Positions 16,773 through 25,186 of a DNA stretch of 64,000 nt are shown one piece after another. Made by a program: the position numbers and the translations under genes. The notes under the pieces are model-generated. The model was not told the DNA's origin and did no database searches. It was given only the letters and a program-made list of their open reading frames with translations. The stretch's first letter is position 1. Every line of letters starts with the position of its first letter. This stretch comes from Paenibacillus selenitireducens (GTDB lineage Bacteria > Bacillota > Bacilli > Paenibacillales > Paenibacillaceae): NCBI RefSeq assembly GCF_002021565.1, contig NZ_MSZX01000001.1, forward strand, positions 248,027 to 312,026, written 5' to 3'.

Positions 16773-18098
16773 ATGTTTTATCTCATTATGGCGATTCAAA
16801 TATGCAGTTTCTTTTTTATTTTTCAATCTATTTCACGCTATCGATTTACCATCAAAGAAATAACGATGTGGTTAGTGTCATTTTTATCGATTGGCTGGGT
16901 TTCCACCTATTTTATCGGGGTATGGGGGGCCGTCACGCTTTTGGGTTGTTTTATGGGCATATCCTATTACAAAAATCATATGACGTTGACCGCTTTAGGT
17001 GTGTTTTACGGCGCCTACGCTTTGGTCATGAATTCTTTTTTAGGGTATATTGCAGCAGATCCAATTGCCTGGCTTGTACACTTCATCTTTAGACAATCAT
17101 CTGCGAATCTTGAATATCTTCCGTATCTTTTTACGGCGATGGCACCGCCTATTATGAATGAAATCGGGCTTCGCGTTGTGCGTCACTATGTGCCGCAGCT
17201 TAACAAGGATCTCCTACAGGAATCCAGCAAAGTCATTCTTTTTCCAGTGATTGTGCTATTCATAATCATTATCGCTTCGGTCTATCCGATTCTATCTATT
17301 GGCAATCAAACGGGGGAATATAGTTCCTACCATCGCACAATAATTTTAGGCATGTGGCTGCTATTCATTATAGCTTTGGTATATATGCAGTTTCAGTACA
17401 ATCATATTCGAAAAAGGGAAATAGAAAAGGTCAAACGCGAACAATTCGAGCAATTAAAGGATTACGCAGCACAGCTCGAAAAAATCTATGATGAATTTAG
17501 AGGTTTTCGTCATGACTATGCGAATATTCTATTGACGCTGGAGGATGGGATTTATAGGGAAGATTGGGATCAGGTCAAACACGTCTATGAAAATACAGTT
17601 AAGCCGACGGGGCAAATGATGCGGAAAAATGAATACAGCTTTGTGAAACTGCGGAACCTTCATGTCCCCGAGGTTAAAAGTATTTTGGCAGCTAAAATCA
17701 TGATGGCGCAACAAATGAAAATCGATGTTACGTTAGAAATCGAAGAACCGATTCATACGATTCAGATGGATTTGATTTCGTTTACCCGGGTTCTGTCCAT
17801 TTTATTAGATAATGCGATTGAAGCCGCGGTGAAGACGGAGGAACGCAAGCTTTGGATCGTGTTATTGGAAGATGCTATAGTTCAACGAATTATAGTAGAA
17901 AACAGTAATGGAGAGAAAGTCAATTTACGGAGGCTGGAGGAACGCGGATACTCTTCTAAAGGCAAGGGACGTGGCCTAGGTTTATATAATGTACAGCAAA
18001 TCTTAAAAGATAATAAATATGCTTCACTAGAAACAGAGGCCCACGCGCATCTATTCTCTCAAACGCTAATCTTAAGAAAGACTGGAGAACGGGAATGA
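16773..18098 (+). CDS. AgrC-like GHKL sensor histidine kinase
   Basis: A 441-residue membrane kinase. About six hydrophobic helices fill residues 1-215, a short coiled coil follows (REIEKVKREQFEQLKDYAAQ), then the phospho-acceptor region DEFRGFRHDYANILLTLEDG, an N box LLDNAIEAA and a G box SSKGKGRGLGLYNV. This is the class of kinases represented by AgrC, which detect peptides at the membrane. Neither an AgrB processing protease nor an AgrD peptide gene was found beside it. Its stop overlaps the start of the response regulator by 4 bases. Confidence 0.9.
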   Translation: MFYLIMAIQICSFFFIFQSISRYRFTIKEITMWLVSFLSIGWVSTYFIGVWGAVTLLGCFMGISYYKNHMTLTALGVFYGAYALVMNSFLGYIAADPIAWLVHFIFRQSSANLEYLPYLFTAMAPPIMNEIGLRVVRHYVPQLNKDLLQESSKVILFPVIVLFIIIIASVYPILSIGNQTGEYSSYHRTIILGMWLLFIIALVYMQFQYNHIRKREIEKVKREQFEQLKDYAAQLEKIYDEFRGFRHDYANILLTLEDGIYREDWDQVKHVYENTVKPTGQMMRKNEYSFVKLRNLHVPEVKSILAAKIMMAQQMKIDVTLEIEEPIHTIQMDLISFTRVLSILLDNAIEAAVKTEERKLWIVLLEDAIVQRIIVENSNGEKVNLRRLEERGYSSKGKGRGLGLYNVQQILKDNKYASLETEAHAHLFSQTLILRKTGERE

Positions 18099-18859
18099 AT
18101 ATTTTTATATTAGAGGATAACCTTATCCAGCAGCAACGTTTAGAACGAATCATTAAAGCATTGACGTTAAAGCATCAGATTCGGTACCGAAATCTAATTT
18201 CGACCGCCAAACCTGATTATTTAATATCACAAGTGGAACAAGCAGCCAATCATCAATTGTATTTTCTAGACTTAGAGATCAAAAACGAGAAGCATACGGG
18301 GCTCGCTGTCGCGAAGGAGATCCGAAAAAAAGATCCCTATGGCACGATTGTTTTTGTCACCACACATTCCGAGTTAGCCCCCAAAACCTTTGCCTATCGG
18401 GTGGCTGCGCTAGATTTTATTGAAAAGGATTTACCAGAAGAAGAATTTATTCAAAAAGTTGAAGCATGTCTGTTGATTGCTGATGAGCGCCGAACCATTC
18501 CGGTAAGTCTCGACCTTTTTTCTTTTGAGAATAAATACACCAGCTTTCAAATTCCTTTTTCAGATATTCTGTATTTCGAGACCATTGATATCGCACATAA
18601 AATAAGATTAATTACGACATCTAAAGTACTTGATTTTTATGCCGAATTGCATGAAATTGCGGAATCTGATGAACGCCTCTTCCGTTGCCATCGGGCCTTT
18701 GTTGTGAATTTAGCCAATATTAGATCCATCGATAAAAAGAACAAGCTTGTCTTGTTCGACCATGATGAAAGCTGTTCCGTGTCAAGAAGATTGCAAAAGG
18801 AAACGATTGAAAGAATGGAAGCATTCAGACGAAAAGAGTTTTCGAATGATGGTTCCTGA
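18095..18859 (+). CDS. LytTR response regulator (AgrA-like)
   Basis: A 254-residue regulator with a receiver domain (phospho-acceptor Asp in YFLDLEIKNEKHTG, conserved Thr in VFVTTHSEL) and a C-terminal LytTR DNA-binding domain (DILYFETIDIAHKIRLI through ERLFRCHRAFVVNLANIRSI). It is the partner of the overlapping kinase. A close match to the LytTR direct-repeat consensus lies 90-110 bases before the ABC transporter operon downstream, which is the likely target. Confidence 0.93.
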   Translation: MNIFILEDNLIQQQRLERIIKALTLKHQIRYRNLISTAKPDYLISQVEQAANHQLYFLDLEIKNEKHTGLAVAKEIRKKDPYGTIVFVTTHSELAPKTFAYRVAALDFIEKDLPEEEFIQKVEACLLIADERRTIPVSLDLFSFENKYTSFQIPFSDILYFETIDIAHKIRLITTSKVLDFYAELHEIAESDERLFRCHRAFVVNLANIRSIDKKNKLVLFDHDESCSVSRRLQKETIERMEAFRRKEFSNDGS

Positions 18860-18885
18860 GCATTTAGGGTATCCATGTTACATAT

Positions 18886-18934
18886 GAAGTGCTAGTCGCT
18901 ATGTCTTCCATAGCTGCTGGTGCTTCTTTTTTTT
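18886..18934 (+). terminator. Terminator after the two-component genes
   Basis: A long imperfect stem (GAAGTGCTAGTCGCTATG against CATAGCTGCTGGTGCTTC, several GT pairs) has a 5-base loop and ends in an eight-T run. Confidence 0.85.
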
Positions 18935-18947
18935 GGCTCAAAAAAGT

Positions 18948-19016
18948 ACCGTTTATGAAGGTTAAAGGACAGTTGGCGATATAGCTATCTGGAATCTAGC
19001 ACAAAAGCTTTATGCT
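18948..19016 (+). promoter_or_regulatory. LytTR-type activator site and promoter of the ABC transporter operon
   Basis: ACCGTTTAT (18948-18956) and ACAGTTGGC (18969-18977) are direct 9-bp repeats with a 12-bp spacer, the known arrangement for LytTR regulators. The first fits the consensus fully and the second has one mismatch. A -10-like TATGCT at 19011-19016 has no good -35 box, as expected for an activator-dependent promoter. Confidence 0.75.
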
Positions 19017-19058
19017 AGGAATGCAGCAAGAACAAGACCAGATAAGGAGCGAACAATC

Positions 19059-19991
19059 ATGGAACCCATGGAAACAATGATCCACATCCATCAATTATCC
19101 AAAGCCTATAAAGGCACGGAAATCGTGTCAAATGTCACCATGCATATTGAAAAAGGGGAGATTTACGGGTTCTTAGGACCGAATGGTGCTGGGAAGACCA
19201 CCATCATGAAGATGATTCTGAATTTGGTGAAACCCACATCAGGCGAGATTCGGATCAGCAATCAACTCGTGACGCCATCGTCTTATCAATATTTAGCTCA
19301 GATCGGCAGCATTATTGAATACCCCGTTTTTTATGACCGTCTGACTGCCGTTCAAAACTTAAAGCTTCATTGCAAATACGTTGGGTATCCAGAGGAACAT
19401 CGAATTCAAGAAGTCTTAGAAACCGTTGGCTTAAACGACGTGGAACATAAAAAAGTGCATGAATTTTCGTTAGGTATGAAGCAACGATTGGGGATTGCCA
19501 GAGCCATGATGACCAAGCCGTCCTTGTTGATTTTGGATGAACCGATTAATGGGTTAGACCCGGTGGGCATTAAAGATATTCGGATGCTGCTGCTGAAGCT
19601 GAAAAATGAGTACGGCATGACGATTTTAGTCTCCAGCCACATTGTTTCGGAGATTGAATCGATTGCGGATACGATCGGCATTATCCATCATGGAACTTTA
19701 TTGAAGGAAGTGAAGATGGCTGACATCCGAAAAGAAAACGTGGAATACCTAGAAATAAATGTGGCGGATTCGAAGCAAGCTTCACGGCTGCTGGAAGAAA
19801 AATTACACATTCACGACTATCAGGTGATGGACCTAGAGACGATTAGGGTCTACCAACAAGATGTAACGCAATCCGTCATTAATAAAGAGCTGGTTCTGAA
19901 TGACATCGTCGTCAATCGTATGGACACGCAACAAAGTAATTTAGAAGAGTACTTCCTAAATCTGATTCACGGAGGCAGACAACATGTCTAA
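19059..19991 (+). CDS. ABC transporter ATP-binding protein (BcrA type)
   Basis: A 310-residue ATPase with Walker A GPNGAGKTTIMKMI, signature EFSLGMKQRLGIARAM and Walker B LLILDEPINGLDPVGI, plus a C-terminal extension of about 90 residues typical of BcrA-type subunits involved in bacitracin or lantibiotic self-protection. AAGGAG stands 9 bases before the ATG. The permease gene overlaps by 8 bases. The upstream AgrCA-like pair and LytTR site suggest induction by a peptide, which would suit peptide-antibiotic resistance; this is inference. Confidence 0.92.
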   Translation: MEPMETMIHIHQLSKAYKGTEIVSNVTMHIEKGEIYGFLGPNGAGKTTIMKMILNLVKPTSGEIRISNQLVTPSSYQYLAQIGSIIEYPVFYDRLTAVQNLKLHCKYVGYPEEHRIQEVLETVGLNDVEHKKVHEFSLGMKQRLGIARAMMTKPSLLILDEPINGLDPVGIKDIRMLLLKLKNEYGMTILVSSHIVSEIESIADTIGIIHHGTLLKEVKMADIRKENVEYLEINVADSKQASRLLEEKLHIHDYQVMDLETIRVYQQDVTQSVINKELVLNDIVVNRMDTQQSNLEEYFLNLIHGGRQHV

Positions 19992-20688
19992 ACTTATAAC
20001 CATTGAATGGCAGAAAAACAATCTAGCAGGATATGGGATCCGGGCCGTGATTTGCATGTTTATTATTTTCGGTATGGTGGGGGGCATGGCGCTTATGTCC
20101 AACGCTCAGAATGAACCCATGTTTTTGGACTTTGCTGCCTTCATGTCACTAGCTAATATCTTTGTTCGCATCACCTTTGTCGTATTTTCAGGCATCCTGA
20201 TTTCGAGATTAGTTATTGAAGAATACCGGAGTAAAACCATGCAATTGCTATTTACGTATCCCTTACAGCGCAAAAAAGTGATTCAAGCCAAGCTAATGAT
20301 CGTCGTTATTTTTTGTTTCATCTGGGTCCTGATGTCTACCTTAATCATTGAAGGATTGACCATCGCTTTGAATCCGACCGTTCATTTTTTTGAAACACCG
20401 GTAACGATGGGAGCATTGTTGGATACCATGCCTTCCGTCATACTCGCTTCAGCGATGACCGCCGGTTTAAGTCTAATTCCTTTATCTTTTGGCATGCGTA
20501 AAAAGTCTACGGCCACAACCATTACGAGTTCAGTGATCATCGGAACATTGCTAAATGCGATGGTGTCGGATGGAAGCGGCAGTTCTGTATCGATGTTTCA
20601 ATGGATCGGCGTACCCATCATGTTCTGTGTGTTTGGTGTAGCCGTCGCTTATCTATCGTATCGTAAAATTGACAGAATAGATGTATAA
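19984..20688 (+). CDS. ABC-2 type permease, partner of the BcrA-like ATPase
   Basis: A 234-residue protein with six predicted membrane helices and the cytoplasmic loop EEYRSKTMQLLFTYPLQRKK, which is typical of BcrB/YydJ-like permeases contacting the ATPase. GGAGG is 8 bases before the ATG, inside the end of the ATPase gene. Together the two proteins should make a heteromeric transporter dimer. Confidence 0.9.
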   Translation: MSKLITIEWQKNNLAGYGIRAVICMFIIFGMVGGMALMSNAQNEPMFLDFAAFMSLANIFVRITFVVFSGILISRLVIEEYRSKTMQLLFTYPLQRKKVIQAKLMIVVIFCFIWVLMSTLIIEGLTIALNPTVHFFETPVTMGALLDTMPSVILASAMTAGLSLIPLSFGMRKKSTATTITSSVIIGTLLNAMVSDGSGSSVSMFQWIGVPIMFCVFGVAVAYLSYRKIDRIDV

Positions 20689-20700
20689 GAGAGGTATATC

Positions 20701-21573
20701 ATGAAATTAAATAAGTGGATAGGGCTGTGTATCGCCGTTGTTTTGGTAGGCGTACTTTTTATGACTACGCAAGTAGGGTCTCAAAAGATAGAAATCACGG
20801 AAGACATCCCATCGGAAGAAGTTCAGAGCATTGACATCAAGAATGATTCGTGGGATCTGGTCGTGAAGGAATCCAATGACAATCAAGTTCATGTAGACAT
20901 CCAAGGGAAGCAGAAGAATAAGAAGAAAGCTCCTGTTCGTGTGATGCATCAAGATAAACAGTTAATCATTCAGCAAGATCAACAAATGGGCGGGGCCTTC
21001 TCGGCGTTTACATTTGAGAAAGAAGGAACCATTACAGTAAGCATTCCCCCCAATACCATAGAACAAGTTAAATTGGTGAATCAGGAAGGGGATCTCCATA
21101 TTCAAGCGTTAGCCACCCGAAAGATAGTCGTTGAAAATGAAGCGGGTAATGTCAAATTTAATGAAGTAAAAGCTGATGTAGGGGTATTTAATTTCATTGC
21201 AGGAGACTTCACCGTAAACAATAGCTCCATAGATAAACTTAGCGTTGTGGCGAAGGGAACGAATCTCTATTTAAAAAATATGACGAGTTCCTTACTGAAT
21301 GTGTATTCGAAAACAGGCGAAATCGTTCTAACGGGAGTAGATGGGCAAAGTGAAATGAACATGGAGACCGAAACAGGCGATATTCAAGTAGCATATCAAG
21401 CTGCGCCATCCAATTTGAAAGTGGCCGTGGAAAATGCGAAAGGAGAAATAGCCGTTAACTTGGCGAATCTCGCAACGACGACGAATACGGACGAAGAAGT
21501 TAATGGAACGATTGGCGCTGGAGCATATTTATTGCATGTCAAAAGTTATTCAGGGAGCATTGGAATCAAGTAA
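20701..21573 (+). CDS. DUF4097 family membrane-anchored protein
   Basis: A 290-residue protein with a single N-terminal helix (WIGLCIAVVLVGVLFMTT) and an extracellular right-handed beta-helix-like region of repeated short strands (GDLHIQALATRKIVVENEAG, GDFTVNNSSIDKLSV, GEIVLTG, GDIQVAYQ), the DUF4097/putative adhesin fold. DUF4097 proteins often sit with LiaFSR or BcrAB-like stress genes in Bacilli. It starts 12 bases after the permease stop and is the last gene before a terminator, so it belongs to the same operon. Its function is unknown. Confidence 0.85.
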   Translation: MKLNKWIGLCIAVVLVGVLFMTTQVGSQKIEITEDIPSEEVQSIDIKNDSWDLVVKESNDNQVHVDIQGKQKNKKKAPVRVMHQDKQLIIQQDQQMGGAFSAFTFEKEGTITVSIPPNTIEQVKLVNQEGDLHIQALATRKIVVENEAGNVKFNEVKADVGVFNFIAGDFTVNNSSIDKLSVVAKGTNLYLKNMTSSLLNVYSKTGEIVLTGVDGQSEMNMETETGDIQVAYQAAPSNLKVAVENAKGEIAVNLANLATTTNTDEEVNGTIGAGAYLLHVKSYSGSIGIK

Positions 21574-21580
21574 CGACTAA

Positions 21581-21616
21581 AAAAGACCCTTGAGATCGTG
21601 ATCTCAAGAGGTCTTT
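21581..21616. terminator. Bidirectional terminator between DUF4097 and guanine deaminase genes
   Basis: AAAAGACC-C-TTGAGATC-GT-GATCTCAA-GA-GGTCTTTT forms a long stem with one small bulge, usable from both converging genes. Confidence 0.88.
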
Positions 21617-21652
21617 TGCCATGTAAAAGAATATCCAAATTTGATGTGTATA

Positions 21653-23023
21653 CTATGACATTCTGGAATGAACTTTTTTGCCTTGTACCCAAACTTCGCG
21701 GATGTTTTCTGGTCGCGCCAGATACATGATCTTCTGGAAGACATCATGTAAATCCTCATCTGCTTGATAGATAGGCAGTTTGGCAGAGGTTATTGTCGTA
21801 TCGATGATTTGTGCATCCCATGCGTAGTCTGCTTCCAAGCGGCCGATCGGCAAGCTAAGGCTTTCGCCGCCTCCGGCTGTAGCCAAATAGAACGCCTCGT
21901 TAATGGTGATGCGCGAATTCGGAACACCGCGCTCTTCCGCAGGAAGCGTCGTATTCACGCCGTCTTCCAGCATTCTGGAGGAGATGACGGCTTGTCTAGC
22001 ATTATCGAACAGACTCGGTGAGAAACCGCCAGAGATGTCGGAGCCTAACCCAATCTCAACCTCTTTGGCATGCAAATGCGCAATAGGAATCACGCTGTTG
22101 GCGAAATAGGCATTCGAGATAGGACAATGGCAAACCGCCGTGCCTGTCTTAACGAATAAATCGGCATCGTCGTCATTGATGAAATTGCAATGCGCCATGA
22201 CGGACTTTTCACGCAGCAGACCAAAATCATGCAGCGCAAACGCATCATTTTTGTTGAAGCGATCTTGAACATAGCCATGCGCCCAATCACTTTCACTGCA
22301 GTGCGACTGCACATAGGTATCATACTTTGCAGCTAATGCGCCTAGACCCTGTAATCCTTCATCGGTACAGCTTGGAATGAAGCGCGGTGTGACGACGGGG
22401 TAGACCCCCTGCTTTGTTGATTTTGCTAATTCCTTGACCGCAATAATAAATTCCTCGGTGTCCGCTAATGCCGTTTGCGTATCCCTGTCACGATAATATT
22501 CGGGGTTATTCTCAGGATGATCCATCACCACTTTCCCTACTAAACCACGTTGTCCTTGTTCAGCACAGATCTCAGCTAGCAAGATACTTGCTTCTTTATG
22601 AACCGTGGCAAAATAAAGGGCTGTCGTGGTTCCGTTCGCGAGTAGGGTGCTAACGACATCTTGGTAGACTTCTTGGGCAAACTTCATATCCGAGAATTTC
22701 GACTCTAGCGGGAATGTATATGTGTTCAACCAATCATAGAGCGGGATATCTAAAGCCGTTCCGGATTGTGCCCATTGCGGCGCATGCACATGCAAATCGA
22801 CAAAACCAGGCAAGAAATACTGGCCTTCCGTTAAACGGTGGAAGTTATCTTGGTCTTGATAAGCCTCTAACAACGTTGGATAGTCAGCGTCTTCCGGAGC
22901 AACGATTTGTTCGATCATCCCGTTCGTATTAATGAAGAACAGATAATCCTTTAAAATTTGTATTTCTTTGGGTGACTTGGCTGAAAAAGCCGTTCCTTGG
23001 AAAATTTGCGAATATTTTTTCAT
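21653..23023 (-). CDS. guaD: Guanine deaminase (amidohydrolase type)
   Basis: A 456-residue metal-dependent amidohydrolase that deaminates guanine to xanthine in purine salvage. The metal site PGFVDLHVHAPQWAQSG is diagnostic for guanine deaminase; further metal ligands lie in YVQSHCSES, VMAHCNF and LGSDISGG. ATG 23023 is chosen because AAGGTG lies 7 bases upstream. No purine transporter or xanthine oxidase gene is adjacent, and no purine riboswitch was recognised upstream. Confidence 0.92.
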   Translation of the reverse strand: MKKYSQIFQGTAFSAKSPKEIQILKDYLFFINTNGMIEQIVAPEDADYPTLLEAYQDQDNFHRLTEGQYFLPGFVDLHVHAPQWAQSGTALDIPLYDWLNTYTFPLESKFSDMKFAQEVYQDVVSTLLANGTTTALYFATVHKEASILLAEICAEQGQRGLVGKVVMDHPENNPEYYRDRDTQTALADTEEFIIAVKELAKSTKQGVYPVVTPRFIPSCTDEGLQGLGALAAKYDTYVQSHCSESDWAHGYVQDRFNKNDAFALHDFGLLREKSVMAHCNFINDDDADLFVKTGTAVCHCPISNAYFANSVIPIAHLHAKEVEIGLGSDISGGFSPSLFDNARQAVISSRMLEDGVNTTLPAEERGVPNSRITINEAFYLATAGGGESLSLPIGRLEADYAWDAQIIDTTITSAKLPIYQADEDLHDVFQKIMYLARPENIREVWVQGKKVHSRMS

Positions 23024-23179
23024 CAATTACACCTTAATGTTCGTATTTTTGTAGAATGATATTGATATTATAGGGGATTTAAAATATTTAGTCTATTATC
23101 AAAATTTAAAACATGCGGCCGAATATAATACATGTCACGCCCTCATATATATAGAACCAGAAAGGGCGGGGATCAGGAG

Positions 23180-24277
23180 ATGTGGATTTTAATTCTAATG
23201 TTAGCGGGCTGTCTCTCTGGATTTGTTCTGTTCCGAAAAAATACATTGCCTCTCTATCATGAGCTCGATCCGGGTCAACAGAAACTGTCCGTAATCATTC
23301 CCGCTAGAAATGAAGAATGTAATTTGCCCTATCTGCTCGATTCCCTCATGTCGCAAACCATGCCGCCTTTCGAAATTATTGTGGTGGATGATTTCTCGAG
23401 TGACAGGACGAGAGAAATTGCAGAGCGCTACGCGGGTGTTAAGGTAATTGCGGGCAGTCCTCTCCCACAGGGATGGACAGGGAAGAGCTGGGCGGTATGG
23501 AGTGGCTATTTACAGGCTACCGGCGATCTCTTTGCCTTTTTGGATGCGGATATCAGACTGGCGCCCCATGCGTTGGCATCCTTGATCAAAGCACGGGAAC
23601 GATCAAAGGGAGTTATTTCGGTGGTTCCTTTTCATCATACGGAAAAGTTGTATGAGAAACTTGCCCTGGTCATGAACATGCTGGGCATATTTACGTTTAT
23701 GTCGGTTTTTGAAAAAGGAAACCCGAAGAAAGGACTATACGGCTCTTGCATATTGGCTTTGCGGGAAGATTATGAAAAAATCAAGGGTCATGAAAGCGTC
23801 AAATCTGAGGTGCTGGATGACTTGTTAATCGGATCGAAATTCGTAGAAGCGGGTATTCCCGTCACTAATTTTATTGGATATGGCATGGTTTCGTTCCGTA
23901 TGTACCCGCAAGGCCTCCGCAGTGAAATCGAAGGCTTTAGCAAAGGGGCGATCTTAAGCACCTCAACACTCAGTCCGTGGACGATTGTCCCTATTGCCAT
24001 TTGGGTACTTGGACTCCTTGTGTCGGATGCCGCCTTTATTTTGGCGAATACTTCATGGGCTCTGCCTTTGTTCATTGGTTATGTCATGTATATGGTTCAA
24101 TTATTTTATTTTATGAAATATGTAGGTGTTTTTGGAATCCTGATGCCCGTGATGCATGTGTTTGCCTCCTTATTTTTCTTGGTTATTATGCTGTATTCGT
24201 TGTATCAGGTCGTTGTTCTGGGGCAGGTGCGATGGAAGGGAAGGTATGTCCAAGTGGGGGGCAGGCGAAACCGATGA
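23180..24277 (+). CDS. Family 2 glycosyltransferase, membrane-bound (CrtQ-like)
   Basis: A 365-residue GT2 enzyme with an N-terminal helix, a GT-A catalytic domain (LSVIIPARNEECNLPYLLDS, VVDDFSSDRT, FLDADIRLAP as the DXD) and three or four C-terminal helices. This layout resembles the carotenoid-acid glycosyltransferase CrtQ and related lipid glycosyltransferases, but no carotenoid genes are in the window. ATG 23180 is preferred over an upstream start without a ribosome site. The acyltransferase-like gene downstream overlaps by 4 bases, so the two may act on one glycolipid. Confidence 0.85.
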   Translation: MWILILMLAGCLSGFVLFRKNTLPLYHELDPGQQKLSVIIPARNEECNLPYLLDSLMSQTMPPFEIIVVDDFSSDRTREIAERYAGVKVIAGSPLPQGWTGKSWAVWSGYLQATGDLFAFLDADIRLAPHALASLIKARERSKGVISVVPFHHTEKLYEKLALVMNMLGIFTFMSVFEKGNPKKGLYGSCILALREDYEKIKGHESVKSEVLDDLLIGSKFVEAGIPVTNFIGYGMVSFRMYPQGLRSEIEGFSKGAILSTSTLSPWTIVPIAIWVLGLLVSDAAFILANTSWALPLFIGYVMYMVQLFYFMKYVGVFGILMPVMHVFASLFFLVIMLYSLYQVVVLGQVRWKGRYVQVGGRRNR

Positions 24278-24882
24278 TGATGGTGTTGTTGATTGCATGC
24301 GCTTTTTTATCGGGCTCCCTCATGTTCTCGTATTGGTTGGGTCTAGCAGGCAAAAAAAATCTAAAGGCCGTTGGCGACGGAAATCCAGGGGCTTTGAACC
24401 TGTGGAAGGCTCATGGGTATAAATTCGGCATTGCCGGTGTTTTGCTGGACTTTGCGAAAGGTTATCTACCGCTCATATGGATGCTCGGAAGTGAGTATGT
24501 TCAAGGCTATTTCATCGTTCTGCTTGCACTAGCTCCCATTGCGGGGCATGCTTTTTCGCCGTTTCTTAAAGGCAGAGGTGGAAAAGCGATTGCGGTTACC
24601 TTTGGCGTGTGGAGTGCGTTGACGGGGTTTGAGGTTTCATTGGTATATGCCGTGATTTTGGCGTTCATGGCGGTCGTGAGTTACTGGATATACAAAAACA
24701 AGCCGAAATCCGCCGAGGCAGATGGCTTGCAGGTTGTAAGCGGTATGCTGCTTCTTTCGGTCTATTTGTATCTAAGAATGTTCTCTGCTGTGATCCTGCT
24801 GGTGTGGCTTGGAAACTTCGCAATCCTCGTCTATACCCATCGAATTGAATTGGCCTCGTTGTTGAAGAAGAACATCAACTAA
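24274..24882 (+). CDS. PlsY-like glycerol-3-phosphate acyltransferase family membrane protein
   Basis: A 202-residue protein with about five helices. It carries PlsY-type motifs: FLSGSLMFSYWLG, GDGNPGALNLWKAHG (family pattern GSGNxGATN), LLDFAKGYLP and GHAFSPFLKGRGGKAIAV (family pattern GHxFPxxLxFKGGKG). PlsY acylates glycerol-3-phosphate from acyl phosphate. The variant residues and its coupling to a GT2 gene suggest a paralogue acting on another acceptor. Three successive ATGs (24274, 24277, 24280) can serve as the start, and the first overlaps the GT2 stop. Confidence 0.8.
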   Translation: MMMVLLIACAFLSGSLMFSYWLGLAGKKNLKAVGDGNPGALNLWKAHGYKFGIAGVLLDFAKGYLPLIWMLGSEYVQGYFIVLLALAPIAGHAFSPFLKGRGGKAIAVTFGVWSALTGFEVSLVYAVILAFMAVVSYWIYKNKPKSAEADGLQVVSGMLLLSVYLYLRMFSAVILLVWLGNFAILVYTHRIELASLLKKNIN

Positions 24883-25145
24883 CAAGATTTTAAATAACTG
24901 ATGGACCGCTGCACATCGCAGGCCCATATGCGGTCAGGATAGTTCTGTATCCAGTCTATGGGGTTAATCCCGCAAACATAGGTCCAAGCTGTATCCAAGT
25001 ATAAGCCGACGGAGCGGTCTGAATATTCGATTACGGTTGATCCGCCAATGGAGGACAAGGTATGGGCAATCGGCATGAAGGTCTCTTCGATGTTCAGCAG
25101 CTTATACCATTCTCGCCAGCCAAATAGATTAGAAGAGATTTTCAT
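24879..25145 (-). pseudogene. Internally deleted remnant of a sugar-phosphate isomerase/epimerase-like TIM-barrel gene
   Basis: An 88-residue ORF. Its first part (MKISSNLFGWREWYKLLNIE) looks like the N-terminus of xylose-isomerase-like TIM-barrel proteins. The remainder (VGLYLDTAWTYVCGINPIDW then IQNYPDRIWACDVQ) matches the late-barrel pattern 'LDTAHxxxxGxDPxxxIxxYxDRIxxxHxKD' of the same family. About 150-200 residues between the two are missing, and the usual C-terminal end is absent. The ribosome site is poor. I read it as a decayed gene, possibly still transcribed. Confidence 0.6.
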
Positions 25146-25186
25146 ACGGATCCCATACTTTTATAATATGACTTGGGAGGGGCAAT

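Noticed and set aside
23024-23179. Possible purine riboswitch upstream of guanine deaminase
   Set aside because: No conserved purine-riboswitch core or expected paired stems could be recognised by eye.
23977-24273. N-terminal extension of the PlsY-like protein
   Set aside because: It lies wholly within the GT2 gene in another frame and is cysteine-rich nonsense sequence.
24879-25145. Genuine small 88-residue gene
   Set aside because: Both ends match separate parts of one TIM-barrel family and the ribosome site is weak, so a deletion remnant is more likely.
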